Positions 1 through 7,652 of a stretch of 64,000 nt of DNA are shown one piece after another. The notes below the pieces were generated by a model, which did no database searches, was not told where the DNA came from, and worked only from the letters and a program-made list of their open reading frames with translations. Origin of the DNA: WJMT01 sp964599635 (GTDB lineage Bacteria > Acidobacteriota > Aminicenantia > Aminicenantales > Aminicenantaceae); NCBI GenBank assembly GCA_964599635.1, contig CAZRGM010000056.1, positions 51,930-115,929 on the forward strand, read 5' to 3'. Made by a program: the position numbers and the translations under genes. How positions within the stretch are numbered: the first letter of the stretch is position 1; each line of letters starts with the position of its first letter.

Positions 1-567
1 AGGTTTTCTGCCTTTCCATAAAGCAAAGTCATGGGCATTTTTCTTTTCATATTCATCTGATTCGATTCTTTCTCCAGTTCTTAATTCGTCTTGATTGATC
101 TTTGACAGTTTCCCGTATTCTTTAAACTTGGAGATATCAAAATAATAAGAGCCATCTTTTTTATACCCAAATCCTTTCTGGACCAGTACTTTGACCATAT
201 GAGCCATCTCTTTAATATTATGCGTGGCCCTTGGATAAACATCAGCTCTGGATATATTGAGCGTATCAATATCTTCAAAAAAAGCTTTGATATATTCATC
301 AGTGACTTCATGCAAGGGTTTCCCCTCATCATTAGCTTTTCTTATTGTTTTGTCATCCACATCGGTAATGTTCATCACGTGTTTGACTTCATAGCCCATA
401 TAAACTAGAAACCTTTTCAAAAGATCTTCAAAAATATAAGCTCTAAAATTTCCGATATGGGCATAATCATAAACAGTGGGACCGCAGGTGTAGAGTTTTA
501 CTTTTTGGGGATTTATGGATCGAAATATCTCCTTTTTTCCTGTGAATGTATTAAAAAATTTTATCAT
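1..567 (-). CDS. cysS: cysteinyl-tRNA synthetase, N-terminal part
   Basis: Class I synthetase that charges tRNA-Cys in the cytoplasm. The minus strand encodes 189 residues from an ATG at 567-565 and runs off the left edge, so only the N-terminal catalytic half is present. Visible signatures are CGPTVYDYAHIGNFR, which holds the HIGH-type ATP motif and the first zinc-ligand Cys, then MNITDVDDKT and the DFALWKGRKP segment. The N-terminus MIKFFNTFTGKK aligns with the usual family start. No Shine-Dalgarno is seen; a perfect hairpin abuts the start codon instead. It is transcribed away from the lysine reductase gene at 711. Confidence 0.96.
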   Translation of the reverse strand, partial: MIKFFNTFTGKKEIFRSINPQKVKLYTCGPTVYDYAHIGNFRAYIFEDLLKRFLVYMGYEVKHVMNITDVDDKTIRKANDEGKPLHEVTDEYIKAFFEDIDTLNISRADVYPRATHNIKEMAHMVKVLVQKGFGYKKDGSYYFDISKFKEYGKLSKINQDELRTGERIESDEYEKKNAHDFALWKGRKP

Positions 568-591
568 TGATTCTATTATCGAATAGAATCA
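568..591. promoter_or_regulatory. perfect 10-4-10 palindrome next to cysS start
   Basis: TGATTCTATT, a 4-nt spacer ATCG and AATAGAATCA form a perfect inverted repeat ending directly at the cysS start codon. In the cysS mRNA it would be a 10-bp hairpin just before AUG, where a ribosome site is expected. It could be a translational control hairpin or a protein operator. Its outer half-sites TGATTC/GAATCA recur in the palindrome before hrcA. Confidence 0.55.
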
Positions 592-618
592 GTTCAAAAT
601 CAACCACTACAAGATCTA

Positions 619-649
619 TATCAGTGCTGTTCATTGACCAACACTGATA
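619..649. promoter_or_regulatory. inverted repeat, candidate operator for the lysine genes
   Basis: TATCAGTG (619-626) and CACTGATA (642-649) are perfect 8-bp inverted arms, 15 nt apart. They flank and partly overlap the -35 hexamer of the predicted promoter for the gene at 711. This geometry suits binding by a dimeric repressor; the regulator is unknown. Confidence 0.45.
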
Positions 650-662
650 ATTATGACATAAT
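634..662 (+). promoter_or_regulatory. sigma-70-like promoter for the lysine reductase gene
   Basis: TTGACC (634-639), a 17-nt spacer and CATAAT (657-662) lie about 50 nt upstream of the start at 711. The hexamers are close to consensus and the spacing is ideal. Prediction only. Confidence 0.45.
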
Positions 663-710
663 TTTTTTGTAAAATGAGACATTGGAAATTTCAATGATCA
701 GAGTCATAAG

Positions 711-2030
711 ATGAATAACTCAAAATGCACTTTATGTATTCGAAGAGAAGATAAAAATAAAGGAGAGAAGAGGACTCCTCTGATTCCTTCTCATGCAGAA
801 TATCTAAAAAATGAACACGGGATAGAAATATGCGTTCAACCCTCAAAGATACGTATTTTTAAAGACAGTGATTACAGAGATCATCATATCAAACTCATCG
901 AAGATCTTAATCAATGTTCTATTATAATGGCCTTGAAAGAAATCCCGTCTGAACTCATCATGAAAGACAAAACATATATTTTTTTTTCTCATACCATCAA
1001 AGGGCAGCCATCTAATATACCCATGTTGAAGAGGTTAAAGCAATTAAGATGCACTCTTATTGATTATGAAAAAATAACAGACACAGAAGGAAAAAGGTTA
1101 ATATTTTTTGGGATTCAAGCTGGTCAGTCCGGCATGATCGAAACTCTCCATGCGTTGAGCCAGAGGCTGAACTCAGACGCCATGGAAAATCCTTTTATTG
1201 AGTTAAAACAGCCCTATCAATACACGAGTTTGAATCAAGGCAAGCAGGAAATAAAGAGCATTGGCAAAAGAATCAAAGAAAGTGGACTGAGTCCTGACTT
1301 GACTCCTTTTGTATGTGGATTCACAGGCTATGGAAAAACATCGCAGGGGGCTCAAGAAATCTTTGATATTCTTCCTTATCAAGAAATCAAAGCCAAAGAT
1401 TTAGAATCTTTCATAAAAAGTAAAAATTATAATCCCAAAATACTCTACAAAATTGTATTCAAAGAAGAGGATATCGTCGAACCTTTAAACAACAATCGTC
1501 AATTTACACTTCAGGATTATTATCAACATCCCGAAAATTATCAATCGAAATTCTCAAAATATCTTCCTTATTTAACTTTATTAATAAACTGCATATACTG
1601 GGACCCTAGATATCCAAAATTAGTTAGAAATTCTGACCTTAAAGACTTGTATAAATCCAAGAAAAATATTCCCCTTAAAGTCATTGGAGATATCTCCTGT
1701 GATATTGAAGGATCCATAGAATGTACAAAGTTCATCACAACCCCTAAAAATCCTTTTTTCTTATTGGACCCCTTATCGGGAAAGATAAAAAAGGATCTTC
1801 GGGGCAGAGGAGTCGCTGTGGTAACCATTGATAATCTGCCTGCTGAAATTCCCCTAGAGTCATCTGTCTTTTTTAGCCAGACGTTGAAACCCTTTATCCC
1901 CGGCATTGCTGAAGCCGATTTTTCAGATAGTTTTCATAGATGTCAGCTTCCTAAACCTGTAAAAAGGGCTGTTATATTATATAATGGTGAGTTCACTCCT
2001 GACTTTAAATATATGGAAAGGTTTATTTAA
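711..2030 (+). CDS. lysine-ketoglutarate reductase-like protein (LKR half of AASS)
   Basis: Resembles the N-terminal lysine-2-oxoglutarate reductase half of alpha-aminoadipate semialdehyde synthase, which condenses lysine and 2-oxoglutarate to saccharopine. The N-terminus has the AlaDH/PNT-type signature IRREDKNKGEKRTPLIPSH. The C-terminal region holds the family hallmark VTIDNLPAEIPLESSVFF. The length, 439 residues, fits the free LKR domain. The next gene, 62 bp downstream, encodes the matching saccharopine dehydrogenase half, so the two steps are carried by separate chains. The ribosome site is weak. The direction (lysine breakdown or synthesis) cannot be read from sequence; breakdown is the usual role of this paired architecture. 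Confidence 0.82.
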   Translation: MNNSKCTLCIRREDKNKGEKRTPLIPSHAEYLKNEHGIEICVQPSKIRIFKDSDYRDHHIKLIEDLNQCSIIMALKEIPSELIMKDKTYIFFSHTIKGQPSNIPMLKRLKQLRCTLIDYEKITDTEGKRLIFFGIQAGQSGMIETLHALSQRLNSDAMENPFIELKQPYQYTSLNQGKQEIKSIGKRIKESGLSPDLTPFVCGFTGYGKTSQGAQEIFDILPYQEIKAKDLESFIKSKNYNPKILYKIVFKEEDIVEPLNNNRQFTLQDYYQHPENYQSKFSKYLPYLTLLINCIYWDPRYPKLVRNSDLKDLYKSKKNIPLKVIGDISCDIEGSIECTKFITTPKNPFFLLDPLSGKIKKDLRGRGVAVVTIDNLPAEIPLESSVFFSQTLKPFIPGIAEADFSDSFHRCQLPKPVKRAVILYNGEFTPDFKYMERFI

Positions 2031-2092
2031 GTTTCCCAACAGTAAATAGTGAATGAAGAATCGAAAATTGAAAGAATAAAAGGAAATTTGAG

Positions 2093-3418
2093 ATGAAAAA
2101 GAATATTTTAGTTCTGGGTGCAGGTTCTGTAGCCCCCCCTTTAGTCCAATACTTTATCAATCAACCGGAAATAAAACTAACCGTGGCAGACCAAGACTTT
2201 AACAAAGTCAAAAAACTTACTTTTAAATCACCCCAAGCTAGAAGAGTCCATCTTGACATCAGGAATAAGGAAAAAACCAGAGCTTTGATTTCTGATGCTG
2301 ATATCGTGATAAGCATTCTTCCTCATATATTTCATCCCGAAATATCTCACCACTGTGTTGATCTCAAAACAAACATGATAACAGCTTCCTATGTTACTGA
2401 ATCTATGAAGAAACTTCATCCGGAGGCGAGACGAAAAGGAATCCTTCTTCTCAACGAAATCGGTTTAGATCCCGGTATTGATCATATGGAAGCCATGAGA
2501 ATTATCAACGACGTAAAGAAAGAAAACGGAACCATTATGAGTTTCATTTCATATTGTGGAGGGCTGCCTGCCCCTGAGGCAAATACCAATCCACTTGGAT
2601 ATAAATTTTCATGGAGTCCTAAAGGGGTTCTGTTAGCAGGGAAAAATCCAGCTTATTATCTTAAAAATAATAAAAAAATTTTCGTTCATCCTGAAAAATT
2701 ATTTCAAAGCCCCTCCCTTATCCGTATAAAGGGAGTGGGAAATTTAGAGGGATATCCCAATAGGAATTCAATTTCTTATATTGATCTTTACCAAATCCAA
2801 TCAACAAAGACTATTCTGAGAGGAACACTTAGGTATAAAGGTTGGTGTTCATTCATGAATCAAGCAGTTAGGATAGGGCTCCTTGACGAAGAGATTAGAA
2901 ACTGGAAAATGATAAATAGATTGGAATTTATCAGAAAAATAGCTGGTCTCCCTGGAAAAGAGGACCTGAAATCAGAGTTGTCTTCTCATTTGAAATTAGA
3001 AAAAGACTCCCTATTTATTCAAGTCATGGATTGGTTGGACTTTTTTAATAAACAACCTTTACCTCTAAAAGAAGGATCTCCGTTGGATATTTTAGTTGCC
3101 CTGATGCAGGAAAAATGTATATATAATAAAGGTGAGAGGGATATGATTGTGCTTCAACATAGATTAATGACAAAAAATGAGGATAAGAATTTAAAAGAAA
3201 TTGTATCCACTTTAATTGATTTTGGAATCCCAGATGGAGAGACAGCAATGTCCAGAACAGTCGGACTCCCGCTCGCTATTGCTGCCAGGAATATTTTAAA
3301 TGGAAGAATAAAAATCACAGGAGTTCAGATTCCTACCCATCCAGAAATTTACGAACCGATTTTAACGGAACTTAGAGAATCAGGGATTAAGTTTGATACA
3401 ACCATAAAAGAAAAATAA
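2093..3418 (+). CDS. saccharopine dehydrogenase (SDH half of AASS)
   Basis: Oxidises saccharopine to glutamate and 2-aminoadipate semialdehyde. An N-terminal Rossmann fold opens with NILVLGAGSVAPPLVQYF. The middle contains LLNEIGLDPGIDHMEAM and YCGGLPAPEANTNPLGYKFSW, which are typical of the Lys9/AASS-type enzyme, and the C-terminal domain has GETAMSRTVGLPLA. It is 441 residues, the normal length for the free enzyme. AAAAGG lies 8-9 nt before the ATG. It forms an apparent operon with the reductase at 711 and the MEMO-family gene at 3443. Confidence 0.9.
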   Translation: MKKNILVLGAGSVAPPLVQYFINQPEIKLTVADQDFNKVKKLTFKSPQARRVHLDIRNKEKTRALISDADIVISILPHIFHPEISHHCVDLKTNMITASYVTESMKKLHPEARRKGILLLNEIGLDPGIDHMEAMRIINDVKKENGTIMSFISYCGGLPAPEANTNPLGYKFSWSPKGVLLAGKNPAYYLKNNKKIFVHPEKLFQSPSLIRIKGVGNLEGYPNRNSISYIDLYQIQSTKTILRGTLRYKGWCSFMNQAVRIGLLDEEIRNWKMINRLEFIRKIAGLPGKEDLKSELSSHLKLEKDSLFIQVMDWLDFFNKQPLPLKEGSPLDILVALMQEKCIYNKGERDMIVLQHRLMTKNEDKNLKEIVSTLIDFGIPDGETAMSRTVGLPLAIAARNILNGRIKITGVQIPTHPEIYEPILTELRESGIKFDTTIKEK

Positions 3419-3442
3419 AATTTAAAGGAGGGGGATTATAAA

Positions 3443-4249
3443 ATGATCAGACAACCTTATGTGGCTGGTTATTTTTACCCATCAGATCCTGAAGAGCTGA
3501 AATCAATGATCAAAGGGATGATAGATTTTGAAGCCCCTAAAGTCAAGTCCAAATGTGTGATTTCCCCTCATGCAGGATATATTTATTCGGGAAAAGTAGC
3601 TGGTTCAGTCTATTCAGCGACCCTACTCCCTAAAAATTATGTGCTTTTAGGGCCCAGCCATGTCTACATGAATTCTCGAATCTCCATAATGAAAAAAGGT
3701 ATCTGGGAGACTCCTTTAGGGCAAGCTCCTATAAATGAAGAACTGGCGGAAATGATAAGTTCCAGCGTTGAATCAGTCAGTGAAGAGTTAGAGGTCCACA
3801 AAAAAGAGCATTCCTTAGAAGTCCAGCTGCCCTTCCTTCAATTTTTTAGAAAAGAGTTGAGCATTGTTCCTATTTGCATTTCCTATTATGCGAACTATAA
3901 AGATCTTGAAGAACTTGGGAAAGGACTGGCAAAAAGCATAAGAAAATTAAGAAAGGACACCCTTATCATTGCAAGTACTGATATGAGCCATCAGGAAACA
4001 CAGGAAATAGCAGAGAAAAAGGACCAAAAAGCAATCCAAGAAATCTTAAATCTCAATGCTAAAAAATTGGTCAGTGTCGTGAAAAGTGAAAACATAAGCA
4101 TGTGCGGATTCCAACCTACAGCAGTCGCTATCATTGCCTCAAAAGAGCTGGGAGCCTCCAAAGCCACTCTCATCAATTATCAAACCTCTGGAAATGTAAC
4201 CGGTGATTTTGATCAAGTCGTGGGCTATGCAGGGATAAGAATCAGTTAA
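3443..4249 (+). CDS. MEMO1 family protein (AmmeMemoRadiSam system protein B)
   Basis: 268-residue MEMO-family protein. Signatures include PYVAGYFYPSDPEEL, CVISPHAGYIYSGKVAG, VLLGPSHV, EHSLEVQLPFLQ and STDMSHQ, which carry the conserved His and Asp residues of the dioxygenase-like pocket. In many bacteria it occurs with an AMMECR1 protein and a radical SAM enzyme, but neither partner is in this window. A strong Shine-Dalgarno (GGAGGGGG) precedes the ATG, 24 bp after the saccharopine dehydrogenase gene. The biochemical role of bacterial MEMO proteins is not settled. Confidence 0.88.
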   Translation: MIRQPYVAGYFYPSDPEELKSMIKGMIDFEAPKVKSKCVISPHAGYIYSGKVAGSVYSATLLPKNYVLLGPSHVYMNSRISIMKKGIWETPLGQAPINEELAEMISSSVESVSEELEVHKKEHSLEVQLPFLQFFRKELSIVPICISYYANYKDLEELGKGLAKSIRKLRKDTLIIASTDMSHQETQEIAEKKDQKAIQEILNLNAKKLVSVVKSENISMCGFQPTAVAIIASKELGASKATLINYQTSGNVTGDFDQVVGYAGIRIS

Positions 4250-4285
4250 CTTAAACCCCAAGAAATAGAAAATATTTCAATTTCT

Positions 4286-4300
4286 ATGATTCAGAATCAT
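4286..4300. promoter_or_regulatory. 15-bp palindrome upstream of hrcA
   Basis: ATGATTC-A-GAATCAT is a perfect 7-1-7 palindrome, 22 bp upstream of the predicted -35 box of the hrcA operon. No CIRCE element (TTAGCACTC-N9-GAGTGCTAA) is visible in this gap, so this is the best operator candidate. Its TGATTC/GAATCA half-sites match those of the cysS palindrome. Confidence 0.4.
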
Positions 4301-4322
4301 CTGTTTGATGACAGAGCTCAAG

Positions 4323-4352
4323 TTGACAATTTTTATCCTTTAATGCTATAAA
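4323..4352 (+). promoter_or_regulatory. sigma-70 promoter of the hrcA-grpE-dnaK-dnaJ operon
   Basis: TTGACA (4323-4328), an 18-nt spacer and TATAAA (4347-4352), followed by an AAAGGA ribosome site before the ATG at 4369. Both boxes are near consensus. Confidence 0.65.
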
Positions 4353-4368
4353 AAATAAAGGAATTCAG

Positions 4369-5400
4369 ATGAAAAAAACAGATCAGGATATGAAAGTTTT
4401 AAGAAAGATTGTTGAAAACTATCTGAAAATAGGGAGGCCCATAAGTTCAGGATATATCAAAGAAAAAGAGAATATATCTGTATCCTCTGCGACTATCAGG
4501 AATATAATGGTCAAACTGGAGCAAAAAGGTTACCTTTCTCAGCCTCATGTGGCAGCCGGCCGGATGCCCACAGATGCTGGGTTAAGATATTATGTCAATT
4601 ACCTTCTAAGGGAAACATTTGAATCTAAATATGAAATCAATATCCCTTCAGAAAGCATTAATATTCAAAAGGTTGATTTTGATACACTCTTAGACAAAAC
4701 ATCCAAATTATTATCTGATTGTTCAGATAATATGGGATTTGTCATTTCTCCACAGATTACAAAGCTGGAATTCAAACATTTACGACTGCTCAGATTAGGA
4801 GAAGACAAAACCTTATTAATTCTCATTACATCTTCAAACATTGTTCTCAATGAAATCGTCATGACTTCTGTTCCTCTGACTCAAGAAGAATTAGAAAAAT
4901 TTTCCAAATATATCAATCTAAATTTTAGTGGGAAAACACTCTCTTATGTCAGAGATTATTTGGTGAATGAGGTTCCGAAGTATCGAATTAAATTTGAAGA
5001 CACTATCCATAAACTAAGTTTGTTTTTAGAAACTTATTTTAATGATCAAAGAACTTCTCATATTTATTTACAGGGTACATCCAAATTCTTAGAAAAAGCA
5101 GAATTATTTGACATGGAAAGACTCATTTCTCTATTTAGAAACTTCGAGGAAAAAAACAAACTGGCAAGGCTTCTCTCTGATTTCATAAGCTTGGACAGAG
5201 TCAAAGTGGTTATTGGCTCAGAGCTGCAGCTCCCAGATATTTCAGAATGCTCTCTAGTGATGTCACATTATGGAACTGAAAATCAAATATTGGGAGCTCT
5301 GGGAATTATAGGACCTAAAAGGCTTGACTATAAGGAGATCATTCCACTTGTTGACCTTGTGGCAAAAAAGCTCAGCCAAACCATCAGCTATAATCAGTAA
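4369..5400 (+). CDS. hrcA: heat-inducible transcription repressor HrcA
   Basis: Winged-helix repressor of class I heat-shock genes, thermosensitive and linked to the GroEL/GroES state in other bacteria. The N-terminal DNA-binding domain reads RPISSGYIKEKENISVSSAT followed by IRNIMVKLEQKGYLSQPH and AAGRMPTDAGLRYYVNYLL; the rest is the HrcA dimerisation and inserted domain. The 343-residue length is standard. It heads the operon with grpE (9 bp gap), dnaK and dnaJ, as in many bacteria. The usual CIRCE target is not seen upstream. Confidence 0.95.
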   Translation: MKKTDQDMKVLRKIVENYLKIGRPISSGYIKEKENISVSSATIRNIMVKLEQKGYLSQPHVAAGRMPTDAGLRYYVNYLLRETFESKYEINIPSESINIQKVDFDTLLDKTSKLLSDCSDNMGFVISPQITKLEFKHLRLLRLGEDKTLLILITSSNIVLNEIVMTSVPLTQEELEKFSKYINLNFSGKTLSYVRDYLVNEVPKYRIKFEDTIHKLSLFLETYFNDQRTSHIYLQGTSKFLEKAELFDMERLISLFRNFEEKNKLARLLSDFISLDRVKVVIGSELQLPDISECSLVMSHYGTENQILGALGIIGPKRLDYKEIIPLVDLVAKKLSQTISYNQ

Positions 5401-5409
5401 GGAGGAAAA

Positions 5410-6054
5410 ATGTCCAAAAAAATTGAGACTGAATCAGATATTAAAGAAAGAAATGAAGATAATGAAATAGAATATATAACTGAAGAAAAGGGAGAAGAAA
5501 AAAAGATGAATCAAAAACAAAAAGAAACAGAGATAAAACGAGAGGCTTTAGAAAAAAAGCCTCAAAGCGATAAAGACAAAATCAAGAAACTTCAAGAAAA
5601 GTTAGAAAATATTGAATTTGAAAATAAAAAATTAAAAGAACAATACCTAAGAGAAGCTGCAGACAAAGACAATCTGCGGAAACGAACTGAAAAAGAAAAA
5701 AATGAGTTTTTTCAGTATGCTCTCAGTGAAATCTTCAGAGAAATCATAACTATCCTTGATAATTTTGACAGAGCCTTGGAAAAAAAAGAACATGGGAACA
5801 ACAAAAATTTCAGGGATGGCGTTGAACTCATACATAAACAATTCATAAACCTCCTGAAGAATTATGGGGTCAAGCCCATTGAAGTCAAAGGAAATAAATT
5901 TGATCCCCGCTTTCATGAGGCACTGATTTCAGAAGAATCCGACAAGGTTAAAGAACCGACTATCAGTAAAGTCATACAGAAAGGGTATATGATCCACCAG
6001 AGACTTCTTCGCCCCACATTGGTGAAAGTAAAAATTCCTAAGAAAAAGAGCTAA
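5410..6054 (+). CDS. grpE: nucleotide exchange factor GrpE
   Basis: Releases ADP from DnaK during the chaperone cycle. It has a highly charged, Lys/Glu-rich N-terminal tail of about 60 residues and a long coiled coil. The typical GrpE core follows, with DNLRKRTEKEKNEFFQYA, LDNFDRALE and the beta-domain NKFDPRFHEALI. The end, KGYMIHQRLLRPTLVKV, is diagnostic. AAGGAGG precedes the ATG. It is 214 residues and sits between hrcA and dnaK, 2 bp before the dnaK start. Confidence 0.95.
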   Translation: MSKKIETESDIKERNEDNEIEYITEEKGEEKKMNQKQKETEIKREALEKKPQSDKDKIKKLQEKLENIEFENKKLKEQYLREAADKDNLRKRTEKEKNEFFQYALSEIFREIITILDNFDRALEKKEHGNNKNFRDGVELIHKQFINLLKNYGVKPIEVKGNKFDPRFHEALISEESDKVKEPTISKVIQKGYMIHQRLLRPTLVKVKIPKKKS

Positions 6055-6056
6055 AT

Positions 6057-7652
6057 ATGGAACCCTTCATTGGAATCGATTTAGGCACCACTTTTTCCTG
6101 TATCGCTTTTTTAGAAGATGAAAAACCTAAAGTCATTTCCAATATGGAAGGATTAACCACCACTCCCTCAGTTGTCAGCTTCACCAGCTCAGGGGAAATG
6201 CTGATAGGAAATGCCGCCTTAAGACAGGCTATAACCAATACTCAAAATACTCTTTATGCCATAAAAAGAATCATAGGGAAAAAATACAATTCTGAAGACA
6301 TCAATGAATTTAAAAAAAGAGTTCCCTATACCTTAAGAGAGGCAGATAACGGAGATATACTGCTGGAAGTTCAGTCCAATCTGATCAGTCCTCAGGAAGT
6401 CTCCTCAATCATTCTTAGATATCTAAAAAATTGTGCTGAGTCCTATTTCGGACAAAAAATCACTAAATCAGTCATAACCGTTCCCGCTCATTTTAATGAC
6501 CATCAGCGCCAGGCAACCAAAGATGCAGCCAAAATAGCTGGAATGGATGTTTTAAGAATTATAAACGAACCCACTGCGGCCTGTCTGGCTCATGGGTTAA
6601 ATATAAGGAAAAATTTGAAAGTCGCTGTGTATGATATGGGTGGAGGAACTTTTGATATATCTTTATTGGAAATCGAAGATGGTGTTTTTAATGTCCTTGC
6701 TACAAATGGCAATACGTTTCTGGGTGGAGAAGATTTTGATAATAGAATCGCAGATTGGATCAAGAATGACTTTATAGAAGAGAATCATTTAGATATTTCA
6801 TTAGACGGACTTGCTCTTCAGAGAATAAAGGAAGCGTCTGAGAATGCAAAAAGAGAACTTTCTTTTTCCACTAAAAGTGAGATCAACCTTCCCTTTATTT
6901 TCTCCCATAAATCCGGTTCTAAACACATTAAAAAAATCTTGACTCGAAGCAAACTGGAACAGATGACAGAAGACCTTGTGCAAACGACAATCCCTTATAT
7001 TGAGGAAACTTTAAATAGCAGCCATTTAGAGCCAAAAGATATTGATGAAGTTCTCCTGGTGGGCGGCCAGACCAGGATGCCTTTATTAAAGAGAAAAATC
7101 ACTGAGTATTTCCAAAAACAGCCTATCGAGCACAACAATCCAGAAGAAATTGTGGCTTTGGGAGCTGCTATTCAAGCAGGAATAACCCAACGAAAACTGA
7201 CCGATATGATTCTTCTCCTTGACGTGACTCCGCTTTCTTTAGGCATTGAAATTGAAAATAAAAAGTATATCAAAATTATTGAGAAAAACACCACTATTCC
7301 TACTAAAAAAACAATGTCCTTTACTACAGTTCAAGACAACCAAAGAAGAGTCAAAATCCACGTTCTACAGGGAGAAAAAGAAAACGCTGAAGAGAACGTT
7401 TCTCTTGCACTTTTTAACCTTGTCGGTATTGGTTTAGCTCCTGCTGGAGTCCCTCAAATAGATGTGACATTTGAAATCAATACTGATGGGTTAGTCCAGG
7501 TCTCCGCAAAAGATATAAGCACAGGGAGAGAGCAGAGAATTGAGGTCAAACCTTCCTCAGGGCTTTCTGCTGAAGAATTAAACAAGATCATTATAAGAAC
7601 AAAAAAACTGGAAAACAGCGGATTAGGGGAAATGGATAATGGAAAAACGTGA
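6057..7652 (+). CDS. dnaK: Hsp70 chaperone DnaK lacking the C-terminal lid
   Basis: ATP-dependent chaperone of the DnaK-DnaJ-GrpE cycle. The nucleotide-binding domain is complete: GIDLGTTFSCIAF, VPAHFNDHQRQATKDAAKIA, YDMGGGTFDISLL and VLLVGGQTRMPLL. The interdomain linker is near LLLDVTPLSLGIE and the beta-sandwich peptide-binding subdomain follows. The protein ends at 531 residues, right after VSAKDISTGREQRIEVKPSS and a short helix, whereas DnaK is usually over 600 residues. The helical lid is absent, and the dnaJ reading frame starts 14 bp before the dnaK stop, so no room is left for it. A second full-length DnaK may exist elsewhere in the genome. Confidence 0.92.
   Translation: MEPFIGIDLGTTFSCIAFLEDEKPKVISNMEGLTTTPSVVSFTSSGEMLIGNAALRQAITNTQNTLYAIKRIIGKKYNSEDINEFKKRVPYTLREADNGDILLEVQSNLISPQEVSSIILRYLKNCAESYFGQKITKSVITVPAHFNDHQRQATKDAAKIAGMDVLRIINEPTAACLAHGLNIRKNLKVAVYDMGGGTFDISLLEIEDGVFNVLATNGNTFLGGEDFDNRIADWIKNDFIEENHLDISLDGLALQRIKEASENAKRELSFSTKSEINLPFIFSHKSGSKHIKKILTRSKLEQMTEDLVQTTIPYIEETLNSSHLEPKDIDEVLLVGGQTRMPLLKRKITEYFQKQPIEHNNPEEIVALGAAIQAGITQRKLTDMILLLDVTPLSLGIEIENKKYIKIIEKNTTIPTKKTMSFTTVQDNQRRVKIHVLQGEKENAEENVSLALFNLVGIGLAPAGVPQIDVTFEINTDGLVQVSAKDISTGREQRIEVKPSSGLSAEELNKIIIRTKKLENSGLGEMDNGKT

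Noticed and set aside
4250..4368. CIRCE operator upstream of hrcA
   Set aside because: Searched for TTAGCACTC and GAGTGCTAA by eye; neither is present.
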